Of a stretch of 64,000 bases of DNA, positions 8,794 through 15,800 are shown piece by piece. Within the stretch, counting starts at the first letter, position 1, and the number at the start of each line of letters is the position of its first letter. Source of the DNA: Thermodesulfovibrio sp. 3907-1M. Lineage in GTDB: Bacteria > Nitrospirota > Thermodesulfovibrionia > Thermodesulfovibrionales > Thermodesulfovibrionaceae. The notes under the pieces are model-generated. The model was not told the origin of the DNA, made no database searches, and worked only from the letters and a program-made list of their open reading frames with translations. The stretch lies in assembly GCF_040450955.1 (NCBI RefSeq), contig NZ_CP144373.1, forward strand, positions 910,486 to 974,485, read 5' to 3'. Both the position numbers and the translations under genes were made by a program.

Positions 8794-9875
8794 CTCAATA
8801 TAATCTGGGATATTTCATAAACTTCCTCATCTGGAAGTTCAGGATACATGGGCAAAGAGAGAATCTCTCCTGCAACAGCCTCTGCAACAGGCAAGTCTCC
8901 TTCTTTATAACCAAGAAAACTTAAGGCTTTCTGCAAATGCATTGGTTGAGGATAGTAAACTACTGAAGGAATTCCATAATTTGATAAAGTTTCTTTTATT
9001 TTATCTCTCTTTGAAGAGCGAATACTGTAAAGATGATATACATGATAGAAATTATCCTTCTCTTTCGGCGTTATTACGGCATCACTTAAAAGTTTGGTAT
9101 AAAGAGATGCTTTTTTTCTTCTTTGCTCGTTGTATTCTTCTATGTGTTTCATTTTAATTCTTAAAATTCCTGCTTGAATTTCATCAAGCCTTGAATTTAA
9201 ACCGATGGTTTCATGGAGATATCTTCCTCTGGAACCATGATTCCTGAGTATCCTTATTTTTTCTGCTACTTTTATATCATTTGTAACAACCATTCCACCA
9301 TCGCCAAAACATCCGAGGTTTTTGCTTGGATAGAAACTAAAACAACCAGCATCACCAAAGCTTCCTACCTTTTTATTGCCAATTTTTGCGCCAAAAGCCT
9401 GTGCAGCATCTTCAATTACTTTTAAGTCGTATTTCCTGGCAATTTCATTTATCTTTATCATATCTGCTGGAGCTCCGAATATATGAACTGGAATGACTGC
9501 CTTAGTTCTTGGAGTAATCTTTTCTTCAATTTTCTCAGGATCAATATTGTAAGTATCCTCTTCAATGTCAACAAAAACAGGCTTTGCTCCTACATAAAGA
9601 ATTGCTTCAACTGTGGCAAAAAAAGTAAAAGGAGTTGTTATTACTTCATCTCCATGACCTATGTCTAAAGCTCTAAGAGCAAGATGAAGGGCATCTGTTC
9701 CTGAGGCAACTCCAATTGCATTCTCTACGCCAAGATATGATTTAACTTCCTCTTCAAAGGCTTTTACATTTTTGCCAAGAATGTAATGGGAACTTTCAAG
9801 AATTTCATTTATGCATGTGATGACCTCATCCTTGATATTTCTGTATTGTGTTTGCAGGTCAATAAATGGTTTCAT
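8775..9875 (-). CDS. gnnB: DegT/DnrJ/EryC1 aminotransferase, probable GnnB (UDP-3-keto-GlcNAc 3-aminotransferase)
   Basis: 366 residues, PLP-dependent sugar aminotransferase fold. Motifs: FIDLQTQYRNIKDEV at the start, GVASGTDALHLALRAL (phosphate site), EDAAQAFGAKIGNKKVGSFGDAGCFSFYPSKNLGCFGDGG containing the Schiff-base lysine in PSKNLG, and NSRLDEIQAGILRIKMKH. DegT proteins have many sugar substrates; the choice of GnnB rests on context. It is sandwiched between a Gfo/Idh oxidoreductase and lpxB, the arrangement known for gnnA-gnnB in Acidithiobacillus lipid A loci, where the pair converts UDP-GlcNAc to UDP-GlcNAc3N. Overlaps both neighbours by 17-19 bases. An ArnB/WecE-type role is the alternative. 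Confidence 0.85.
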   Translation of the reverse strand: MKPFIDLQTQYRNIKDEVITCINEILESSHYILGKNVKAFEEEVKSYLGVENAIGVASGTDALHLALRALDIGHGDEVITTPFTFFATVEAILYVGAKPVFVDIEEDTYNIDPEKIEEKITPRTKAVIPVHIFGAPADMIKINEIARKYDLKVIEDAAQAFGAKIGNKKVGSFGDAGCFSFYPSKNLGCFGDGGMVVTNDIKVAEKIRILRNHGSRGRYLHETIGLNSRLDEIQAGILRIKMKHIEEYNEQRRKKASLYTKLLSDAVITPKEKDNFYHVYHLYSIRSSKRDKIKETLSNYGIPSVVYYPQPMHLQKALSFLGYKEGDLPVAEAVAGEILSLPMYPELPDEEVYEISQIILRCLQNS

Positions 9876-10806
9876 CCTGTCTCCCTTCGTTTATTTTATC
9901 TATTATTTTCAGCACTTCAATTATTTCCTGCGGAGATGCTGCCTGTTGAGAAGGCTTTCTCTGTTTTACTGAGTTTAAAAAATCTCTTATTTCCTCATAC
10001 AGAGGATGACTGTCTACATTCTTTACAGGAATTTCATTAATCTTACCATCTTTATCAACTTCTCTTAATTTTTTATTTATCAAATCAGCATAAACTACAC
10101 TGTTTTGTTGCACAACAGAGATTTCTCTGCAAAACTCCGAGGAAACTCTACTTGCTGTAAGATGAGCTTTAATAATTCCTTTCTGCGTCTCAAACTCCAT
10201 CCAGACAGAGGCATAATCAATTCTTGAAGTGATAATGCTTTGTGTGAACACTTTTAGATCTCTCAATTCAAAATCTCCAGATTTTTTAAGCATCATCCAT
10301 ATTAAATCAAGGTCATGTATCATAAGATCATAAGTAACATCTGTATCAGTTGCCCTTCCAAGAAAGGGAGATACTCTTTTTGTTTGAATAAAAAGAGGCT
10401 CTTTTAAATATGCAAAGAGAGTTTGCACCACAGGATTATATCTTTCTATCAATCCAGCCTGAATTATTACATCTCTTTTTTTTGCCTCATCAAGAAGCAT
10501 CTCTGCAAAGGCAGGTCTTTCAGTTAAAGGCTTTTCTATAAAAATTGCTTTACCATGTTTTATTAAATCCATTCCTATATCAAAATGAGTTATTGTTGGT
10601 GTTACAACAAAGAAAACAGGAGTAAGTTTCAACAAATCCGCATAATCCACATAATATTTCAATTTATACTGCTGTGCAACTTCTTTAGCTTTTTCTAAAT
10701 CTTTATCCACAATACCAACAATTTCTACATCAGGCATTTGAGTAAGCATTTTTATATGTCTTTGCCCAAAATATCCAGCACCTATCACTGCTACCTTAAA
10801 TTTCAT
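9859..10806 (-). CDS. gnnA: Gfo/Idh/MocA oxidoreductase, probable GnnA (UDP-GlcNAc 3-dehydrogenase)
   Basis: 315 residues. N-terminal Rossmann motif VAVIGAGYFGQRHIKML, VTPTITHFDIGMDLIKHGKAIFIEKPL (the EKP catalytic-lysine signature of the family), and a C-terminal beta domain with YDLMIHDLDLIWMML. Expected reaction by family and context: NAD+-dependent oxidation of UDP-GlcNAc at C3, giving the keto sugar for the aminotransferase next door (17-base overlap). The upstream precorrin-2 dehydrogenase gene overlaps it by 11 bases. The specific substrate is inferred from neighbours, not from residues I can see. Confidence 0.83.
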   Translation of the reverse strand: MKFKVAVIGAGYFGQRHIKMLTQMPDVEIVGIVDKDLEKAKEVAQQYKLKYYVDYADLLKLTPVFFVVTPTITHFDIGMDLIKHGKAIFIEKPLTERPAFAEMLLDEAKKRDVIIQAGLIERYNPVVQTLFAYLKEPLFIQTKRVSPFLGRATDTDVTYDLMIHDLDLIWMMLKKSGDFELRDLKVFTQSIITSRIDYASVWMEFETQKGIIKAHLTASRVSSEFCREISVVQQNSVVYADLINKKLREVDKDGKINEIPVKNVDSHPLYEEIRDFLNSVKQRKPSQQAASPQEIIEVLKIIDKINEGRQDETIY

Positions 10807-11431
10807 TCAGGATTTTTTCAACCTCCTGTTTTGCTTTTTTAAAACCATACTGTTTCAAAATTGACACAACTTCCTTTGAAGCAATCTTTCTAAAAAGTTG
10901 CTGTCTTTTTTTAGTTTCAGGGATTTTTTTCTGAATTTCTTTTCTAAGCCTTTTAAGATATCTCAAATATAATGCAAATTCTTTGCCATATGATTTTGAG
11001 ATTTCCTCCCTGAGGAGTTTACTCAATGCAGGAAAATCAGTGGAAATAGCTATGGTTAAATCTGCTTTGTTAAAAATCGCTGGAACATTATACAACAAAC
11101 CGTTAATTTCTGAGACAGCTGTAGCAGTAACACAGTTTACCAAAAACTTAGCATTCTTTGCTATCTGCGTATTAAGTTTCTCATCTGATGTAGCAGCCAC
11201 AACTAAAAGCGCATCCTCAATGTCTTCTTTACTGAATTGTTTTTTTATATATTCTATCTGACCTTTTTCAACGATTTTTCTGATATTCTTATTAATCTCA
11301 GGACTTATTAATGTTATTCTGGCTCCATAATGAAGCAGTGTTTTTATCTTTCTTTCAGCAACCCTTCCACCACCCACTACAACACACTTTTTACCTTTTA
11401 TGTCAATAAAAGCTGGAAAAAGCTTAGCCAT
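10796..11431 (-). CDS. Precorrin-2 dehydrogenase / sirohydrochlorin ferrochelatase (CysG N-terminal type)
   Basis: 211 residues. Starts LFPAFIDIKGKKCVVVGGGRVAERKIKTLL, the NAD-binding glycine motif of Met8p/CysG-N, followed by ITLISPEIN and VVAATSDEKLN. NCVTATAVSEINGLLYNVPAIFNKADLTIAISTDFPALSKLLREEI matches the substrate/dimer region. It oxidises precorrin-2 to sirohydrochlorin, completing the step after the CobA half of the fusion at the left edge; siroheme would serve sulfite reductases. It sits one base after bamD's start side and overlaps gnnA, so a tetrapyrrole enzyme is embedded in an envelope operon. Confidence 0.92.
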   Translation of the reverse strand: MAKLFPAFIDIKGKKCVVVGGGRVAERKIKTLLHYGARITLISPEINKNIRKIVEKGQIEYIKKQFSKEDIEDALLVVAATSDEKLNTQIAKNAKFLVNCVTATAVSEINGLLYNVPAIFNKADLTIAISTDFPALSKLLREEISKSYGKEFALYLRYLKRLRKEIQKKIPETKKRQQLFRKIASKEVVSILKQYGFKKAKQEVEKILNEI

Positions 11432-12178
11432 CTATTGAATTTTAAGTCCTTCTGCTTTTTTTGCAAAATGGCTGTCTGGAAATTTTTCCTTTAAAAGCTG
11501 GACATACTGCTTTGCCAGATCTATCATATTAAGATTTTTATATGAATCTGCAAGTAAATAAAGGGTTTCATCAAGATTTTTAAAATCTGGATAGTTTTTC
11601 AAGATTCCCTCAAATCTTCCAATAGCAGCTTTATAAGAGCCTTTTTTGTAATAAAATTTACCGATTAAAAGCTCGCCCTCTGCAATAATGTTCCTGCATT
11701 TCTGAATTCTCAAAGGAAGAATTTCTCCATAAGGATGTCTTGGATACATCTTTTCAAGCTTTAAAAATTCATTCAGTGCTTTTTGAGCAGTGCCTGCTCC
11801 TTTTTCAGGACCTTCTATCTGTCTGAAATATGCCATTCCGATGCTGTATTGAGCGTAGGGAGCATAGGTGGATTCAGGGTAAAGTTCCAAGAATCTTCTG
11901 TATTCAGTAATTGCAAGCTCAGGTTCATCTTCCTTTAAATACGAATCAGCTATCTTGAGTTGAGCAAGTGGAGCATACTCCTTAGCTGATTCTCTATTTT
12001 TTATCTCAAGAAGAAGTTTTCTTGCCTCTTCATACTCTTTTTTACTTATAAGTTCATCGGCTTTCTTAAGATAAACCACAGGATCAAACTCTTCTTTTTT
12101 AACAGCTTCTTTCCCACCACAGCTAAGGAGTAAAGAAAAAATAACAATAAAAACAAATAATTTAGTGAGTGTTTTCAT
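11432..12178 (-). CDS. bamD: BamD/ComL-family outer-membrane assembly lipoprotein
   Basis: 248 residues. Lipoprotein signal FVFIVIFSLLLSCGGKEA with lipobox LLSC, then TPR repeats: YLKKADELISKKEYEEARKLL, LAQLKIADSYLKEDEPELAITEYRRFLELYPESTYAPYAQYSIGMAYF, YPRHPYGE. The sequence pattern (YPRHPYG; tandem TPR with R-x-Fl-elYP) is that of BamD, which works with BamA to insert beta-barrel proteins. Ends one base before the precorrin-2 dehydrogenase gene. Confidence is high for the family, slightly lower for being the only BamD of the cell. Confidence 0.88.
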   Translation of the reverse strand: MKTLTKLFVFIVIFSLLLSCGGKEAVKKEEFDPVVYLKKADELISKKEYEEARKLLLEIKNRESAKEYAPLAQLKIADSYLKEDEPELAITEYRRFLELYPESTYAPYAQYSIGMAYFRQIEGPEKGAGTAQKALNEFLKLEKMYPRHPYGEILPLRIQKCRNIIAEGELLIGKFYYKKGSYKAAIGRFEGILKNYPDFKNLDETLYLLADSYKNLNMIDLAKQYVQLLKEKFPDSHFAKKAEGLKIQ

Positions 12179-12231
12179 TGGGATACCTCTTGTTCTTTAG
12201 CATTTATTAAAACTCTTAAGTTTCAATTTAG

Positions 12232-12507
12232 TCAAGCTGTTCTTCTTATTTCAAATCCCTTCAATCCTTCAGGTTCTTCCCATACTATCTCAATATTGTC
12301 AACCCTTGCATGAGGTGGTCCTTCCTTGCATCTTTGAATGGCATAAGAGATCGCATTTTCATCACCTTCAAACACTGCCTCAACTCTTCCGTCTCTTAAA
12401 TTTCTCACCCATCCATTTAATTTTAAAGAGTGAGCAACTTCCTGTGTGAATGCTCTGTAAAATACTCCCTGAACTCTTCCGCTTATAAAGAGATGAGCTC
12501 TTTTCAT
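12232..12507 (-). CDS. acyP: Acylphosphatase
   Basis: 91 residues, full length. KRAHLFISGRVQGVFYRAFTQEVAHSLKLNGWVRNLRDGRVEAVFEGDENAI shows the phosphate-binding loop GRVQGVFYR with the catalytic arginine and the conserved asparagine in GWVRNL. Hydrolyses acyl phosphates in the cytosol and is common in thermophiles. Separated by 53 bases from bamD downstream and 13 bases from the M48 peptidase upstream. Confidence 0.96.
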   Translation of the reverse strand: MKRAHLFISGRVQGVFYRAFTQEVAHSLKLNGWVRNLRDGRVEAVFEGDENAISYAIQRCKEGPPHARVDNIEIVWEEPEGLKGFEIRRTA

Positions 12508-12520
12508 AGTTTTACTCCTT

Positions 12521-13801
12521 TTAATATCCTCTTAAAACTCTCAATCGTCTCTGTGCATCTGCCTCCCAGCCACGCTTCCCATCAGTAAGCTGCAGTGCTG
12601 TGGAGAGATTTTCTACAGCTTTAGCTCTATTTCCCACTGCCTGATAATCAACACCGAGATAGTAATAAGTATCTGGATTCTCACTGACCAATTTCTTTGC
12701 TTTTTCAAGAGTATTTATGCTTTCATTCAATCTTCCTGTCTGCATCAGAGCAACTCCTTTTATGAGCAATGGATAGAAATAAAGACTGTCAAGTTTTATA
12801 GCTCTATTGGCATCGTTTATTGCGTCAGAGTATCTTTTTAAGTTTAAATTCACAACTGCTCTGTAAGTGTATGCCTGATTGCTTCCATAAAGAGATATTG
12901 CTTTATCAAGGAGACTTAAAGCCTCTGAGTAATTACGGGATTTTATGTATTTCTTTGCTCTTTCAACATAATCATAGGATTCTTTAGTAGATTTAAGAAT
13001 TGATTGAATCCTGTGAAAACTCTCACTGTCTTGCCTCAGTCTATAAGAATCAGGATACTGTCTTGAAATTATTTCGTGAACATTTTTTATTCTTGTGTCA
13101 GGCAGAGGATGGGTGCTAAGCCATTCCACGGTTCCAACTCTTTCCATTGCTTTAAACTTGTTAAACATACTTATAAGACCTTCTGGATCATATCCAGCAT
13201 GATAACTGAATCTTACTCCAAGTGAGTCTGCTTCATTTTCCTGCTCCCTGCTAAATTTGAGCTGAAGAAGTCCTGATGAAACCTCAGCAAGGCTCATTAT
13301 TGCACCAGCATATTTAGTTTCATGCAATGCTATACCAAGAATGTTTAAAAGTATATTCATTCCATAAGTTTTTTCAAGAAATCTGGCATGATGTCTTGCA
13401 TTGATGTGTCCAAGTTCATGGGCAAGAACTCCTGCGAGCTCACTTTCTTTATCCATTTTAAGTAAAATCCCTCTTGTTATAAAAACAGGTCCTCCATGCA
13501 GGGCAAAGGCATTTACCTCAGAAGAGTTTACAACATAAAAACGGTAGTCAACTTTTCTTGGTGTAACTGAGGCAATCTTTTCTCCAATCTCTCTTATATA
13601 GCTCTGAACTTCTCTGTCAGGATATAAACCATCATTTTCATTTATTGCAGAGGGAATGATCTGATGTCCAATGGATATCTCCTGGTCAGTAGAAAGCAGG
13701 GTATAAACTTTCTTACCAGAAAGAGGATCTATCTCCTGAATACAGGCAAAAACTAAAAAAGGTAAAAAGAGAATAAAAAACTTAAAAAATCTCTTCTTCA
13801 T
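12521..13801 (-). CDS. M48 metalloprotease with TPR repeats, BepA-like lipoprotein
   Basis: About 426 residues from the ATG at 13801; a TTG at 13807 would add two residues. Signal peptide FFKFFILFLPFLVFAC with possible lipidation at the Cys, the DREVQSYIREIGEKIA region, then zinc site LAGVLAHELGHINARHHARF (HExxH) with the third ligand in EQENEADSLGVRFSYHAGYDPEG. THPLPDTRI is typical of the family. The C-terminal ~140 residues are TPRs. BepA (YfgC) acts in the periplasm on stalled outer-membrane proteins, and here it sits in the same operon as bamD. An ordinary M48 Zn protease role is the alternative. Confidence 0.9.
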   Translation of the reverse strand: MKKRFFKFFILFLPFLVFACIQEIDPLSGKKVYTLLSTDQEISIGHQIIPSAINENDGLYPDREVQSYIREIGEKIASVTPRKVDYRFYVVNSSEVNAFALHGGPVFITRGILLKMDKESELAGVLAHELGHINARHHARFLEKTYGMNILLNILGIALHETKYAGAIMSLAEVSSGLLQLKFSREQENEADSLGVRFSYHAGYDPEGLISMFNKFKAMERVGTVEWLSTHPLPDTRIKNVHEIISRQYPDSYRLRQDSESFHRIQSILKSTKESYDYVERAKKYIKSRNYSEALSLLDKAISLYGSNQAYTYRAVVNLNLKRYSDAINDANRAIKLDSLYFYPLLIKGVALMQTGRLNESINTLEKAKKLVSENPDTYYYLGVDYQAVGNRAKAVENLSTALQLTDGKRGWEADAQRRLRVLRGY

Positions 13802-14132
13802 AGACAACTTCGTTTTTTATTTTGCTTACAAGCTCCTGTAACGCAGGGAAAACATCAGTGCGAAGCCTGCCTGCCACGAGCACCTTCATTATATCATCCC
13901 CAATTTTTAATTCTCCCTCATTTATCCAGACCTTAACTTCTACAATTCCTTGTCGCTTTTTAATCTCTTCAATGATTACATTTAATTTTTGAGCATTATA
14001 AGAAAGACGCATACCCTTCACAAGCTTTCCACACTTGGAAGTTGCCCTTACAATTCCATTATGGATAAGAATCATTCCTATGGAACTGCTCTCAGGATGT
14101 CTTTTTATTTCACTAATCCAGTTCTCAATCAT
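13782..14132 (-). CDS. MoaE-like protein (divergent molybdopterin synthase large subunit)
   Basis: About 116 residues from the ATG at 14132; a GTG at 14153 would add seven. The layout follows MoaE: ESSSIGMILIHNGIVRATS (phosphate-binding start), VIIEEIKKRQGIVEVKVWINEGELKIGDDIMKVLVAGRLRTDVFPALQELVSKIK. The family's H-R-x-G motif is replaced by WINEGELKIG, and the C-terminal active-site segment (usually W-K-K/R-E) reads VVYEEEIF, so the second catalytic lysine is absent. Either a degenerate paralog or a different function. Overlaps the M48 gene by 20 bases. No clear ribosome site. Confidence 0.6.
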   Translation of the reverse strand: MIENWISEIKRHPESSSIGMILIHNGIVRATSKCGKLVKGMRLSYNAQKLNVIIEEIKKRQGIVEVKVWINEGELKIGDDIMKVLVAGRLRTDVFPALQELVSKIKNEVVYEEEIF

Positions 14133-14153
14133 TTTGATAAAATATATTATCAC

Positions 14154-14499
14154 AAAAATAATGAAGCTTTAAAGTCAGATAGAAAATCCTGAAATTGCCG
14201 ATAGAAAGTGTTACTGTGAGCCTGTCTCCTTTATCATTTCAAGCCTTTTTCCTCTGTCATTCCAAGCCTCTCTACTTTGTCATTCCGAGCCCTTCGGCTA
14301 CGCTCAGGGTAAACTCCGCGAGGAATCCCCTCTCCTTTAGCTTTCAGTGTGTCATTCCGAGGCATTAGCTGAGGAATCTCCTACTTAATAAAAAACAGTA
14401 ATGATACTGCCACGCAACTTACGGGTCCTCTTCAATTACCAGTGAGACAATAGTCTTATTCTCCTTGCAAATCTGGTGAGATTAAGATTTTCATTGAGA
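14154..14499. other. Intergenic region with dispersed repeats, no gene
   Basis: Gap of about 410 bases between the MoaE-like gene and trmO. It holds one copy of the TCCTGAAATTGCCGAT element (14187-14203) and several copies of the ATTCCGAG / GAGGAATC palindromic family (14240-14385). The end nearest trmO is AT-rich and carries that gene's promoter. I see no convincing reading frame in it. Confidence 0.7.
14270..14385. repeat. Cluster of ATTCCGAG...GAGGAATC palindromic repeats
   Basis: Copies share GTCATTCCGAG on one side and GAGGAATC(T/C)CC on the other, so that ATTCC pairs with GGAAT around a variable loop. The copy at 14280-14332 differs in only about four of 53 positions from the copy embedded in the ABC ATPase gene at 58029-58082. 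Confidence 0.85.
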
Positions 14500-14528
14500 T
14501 TGTTTAAAATGTTTAAAAATGATATACT
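14500..14528 (+). promoter_or_regulatory. Promoter for trmO and probably the cas operon
   Basis: TTGTTT at 14500-14505, 17-base spacer, TATACT at 14523-14528. The next gene is trmO with its own AGGAGG site, and cas6 starts only 20 bases after trmO ends, so this is the best visible promoter for the whole cas block. Confidence 0.6.
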
Positions 14529-14567
14529 GGAATTAAAAATTTTTAATGCTTGAACAGGAGGAGATTT

Positions 14568-14975
14568 ATGCAAGAGTATAAGTTCAAGCCAATCGGGTAT
14601 GTAAAAACGAAAGCGGAAAGCCTGCCAAGACACTGGAGTGTTTCAGACATAGAAGGAGAGATTGTTATTGAGCCAGAATACAAACTCGGCTTAAGAGATA
14701 TAAAGCCAGGAGATAAAATCGTTGTCATATTTTGCTTTCATAAGGCTTCTGCATTCAGCCCTGAAAAACTTATTCAAAAGCCTCCGCATTTAAATGAAAC
14801 AAGAGGAGTTTTCAGCACCTGCTCACCTCACAGACCAAATCCAATTGGACTTTCTGTGCTTGAGGTTATTGATGTAAGAGACAACATAATCAAAGTAAGA
14901 AGACTTGATATGTACGATGGAACACCGATTCTTGATATAAAACCCTACATTGAATACAGACCAGTGGGAGGATAA
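14568..14975 (+). CDS. trmO: tRNA (N6-threonylcarbamoyladenosine37-N6)-methyltransferase, TsaA/TrmO family
   Basis: 135 residues from the ATG at 14568, which has AGGAGG six bases upstream; an in-frame TTG at 14550 would read through that ribosome site. Motifs: YKFKPIGYVKTKAE, GDKIVVIFCFHKA, and the signature RGVFSTCSPHRPNPIGLSVLEV, then YDGTPILDIKPYI. These define the SAM-dependent TrmO fold that methylates t6A37 of certain tRNAs. It is the first gene after the promoter at 14500 and lies just before cas6; TrmO is not known as a Cas protein, so the link is probably transcriptional only. Confidence 0.93.
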   Translation: MQEYKFKPIGYVKTKAESLPRHWSVSDIEGEIVIEPEYKLGLRDIKPGDKIVVIFCFHKASAFSPEKLIQKPPHLNETRGVFSTCSPHRPNPIGLSVLEVIDVRDNIIKVRRLDMYDGTPILDIKPYIEYRPVGG

Positions 14976-14995
14976 AATGAATCAGGGAGTTAAAA

Positions 14996-15760
14996 ATGCG
15001 GCTAAAAATTAATTTCTATCATCCTGAAAAATCCTTCATCACCCTACCCTGCCATTACAACGAAGCTGTTCAGGGATTTATTTATCATCATCTTGAAGTT
15101 CACATTGCAAGAGAACTTCACGACAGAGGCTTTAAAGACCCAGAGACAAAGCGAAGATTTAAATTTTTTACATTTTCAAGGCTTATACCTGAGGATGGCT
15201 CTCAGATTAAAGATGGAAGAATATACTTGCATGGTAATATAAACCTCGTTATTTCATCTCCATTGAACGATTTTATACAGTCCTTTGCAATGAATTTAAT
15301 GAAATCTGGTGAGTTTATGCTTGCTGGAGAAAGAATGATTCTTGCCTCTGTGCAAGTTGAAGCATTACCTGAATACAGAGAAAAGATCTATGTAAAAACT
15401 CTTTCGCCAATAACTGTTTACAGCACCCTTAATACACCCGATGGAAGGAAGAAAACCTACTACTACAGCCCCTTTGAAAGGGAGTTTGAAAAGCTTATTA
15501 TTGATAACTTAAACAAAAAAATGAGAACATTAATGGAAAAGACAGCTCAGTCAGGCTCTGTAAAGCCATTCAGAGTAAGTTCCGGAAATCAGAGAGTTGT
15601 AATGTATAAACATACCGTAATCAAAGGCTGGGATGGAGTTTTTGAGCTGGCTTTGCCACCTGAGCTATTCGCCCTTGCCTTTGACACAGGGCTTGGAGCA
15701 AAAAACTCCCTCGGCTTTGGATGCATTGAGCTTTGGAGAAGTGAGAGAGGTGGGAAGTGA
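14996..15760 (+). CDS. cas6: CRISPR repeat endoribonuclease Cas6
   Basis: 254 residues. RAMP fold with N-terminal RLKINFYHPEKSFITLPCHYNEAVQGFIYHHL and the C-terminal glycine-rich loop GLGAKNSLGFGCIEL, the hallmark of Cas6. A histidine is available in the N-terminal half (residue about 20 or 31), as in other Cas6 enzymes. It should cut the pre-crRNA within the 30-base repeat to leave the ATTGAAAC 5' handle. GGGAG precedes the ATG. First cas gene of the operon, 40 bases before cas8b. Confidence 0.95.
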   Translation: MRLKINFYHPEKSFITLPCHYNEAVQGFIYHHLEVHIARELHDRGFKDPETKRRFKFFTFSRLIPEDGSQIKDGRIYLHGNINLVISSPLNDFIQSFAMNLMKSGEFMLAGERMILASVQVEALPEYREKIYVKTLSPITVYSTLNTPDGRKKTYYYSPFEREFEKLIIDNLNKKMRTLMEKTAQSGSVKPFRVSSGNQRVVMYKHTVIKGWDGVFELALPPELFALAFDTGLGAKNSLGFGCIELWRSERGGK

Positions 15761-15800
15761 ATTTGAGATTTGATATAATTTGTGAAAGGAGGTATATAAA

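Noticed and set aside
8724-10040. Several plus-strand frames across lpxB, gnnB and gnnA
   Set aside because: Antisense shadows of well-conserved minus-strand genes, without family features.
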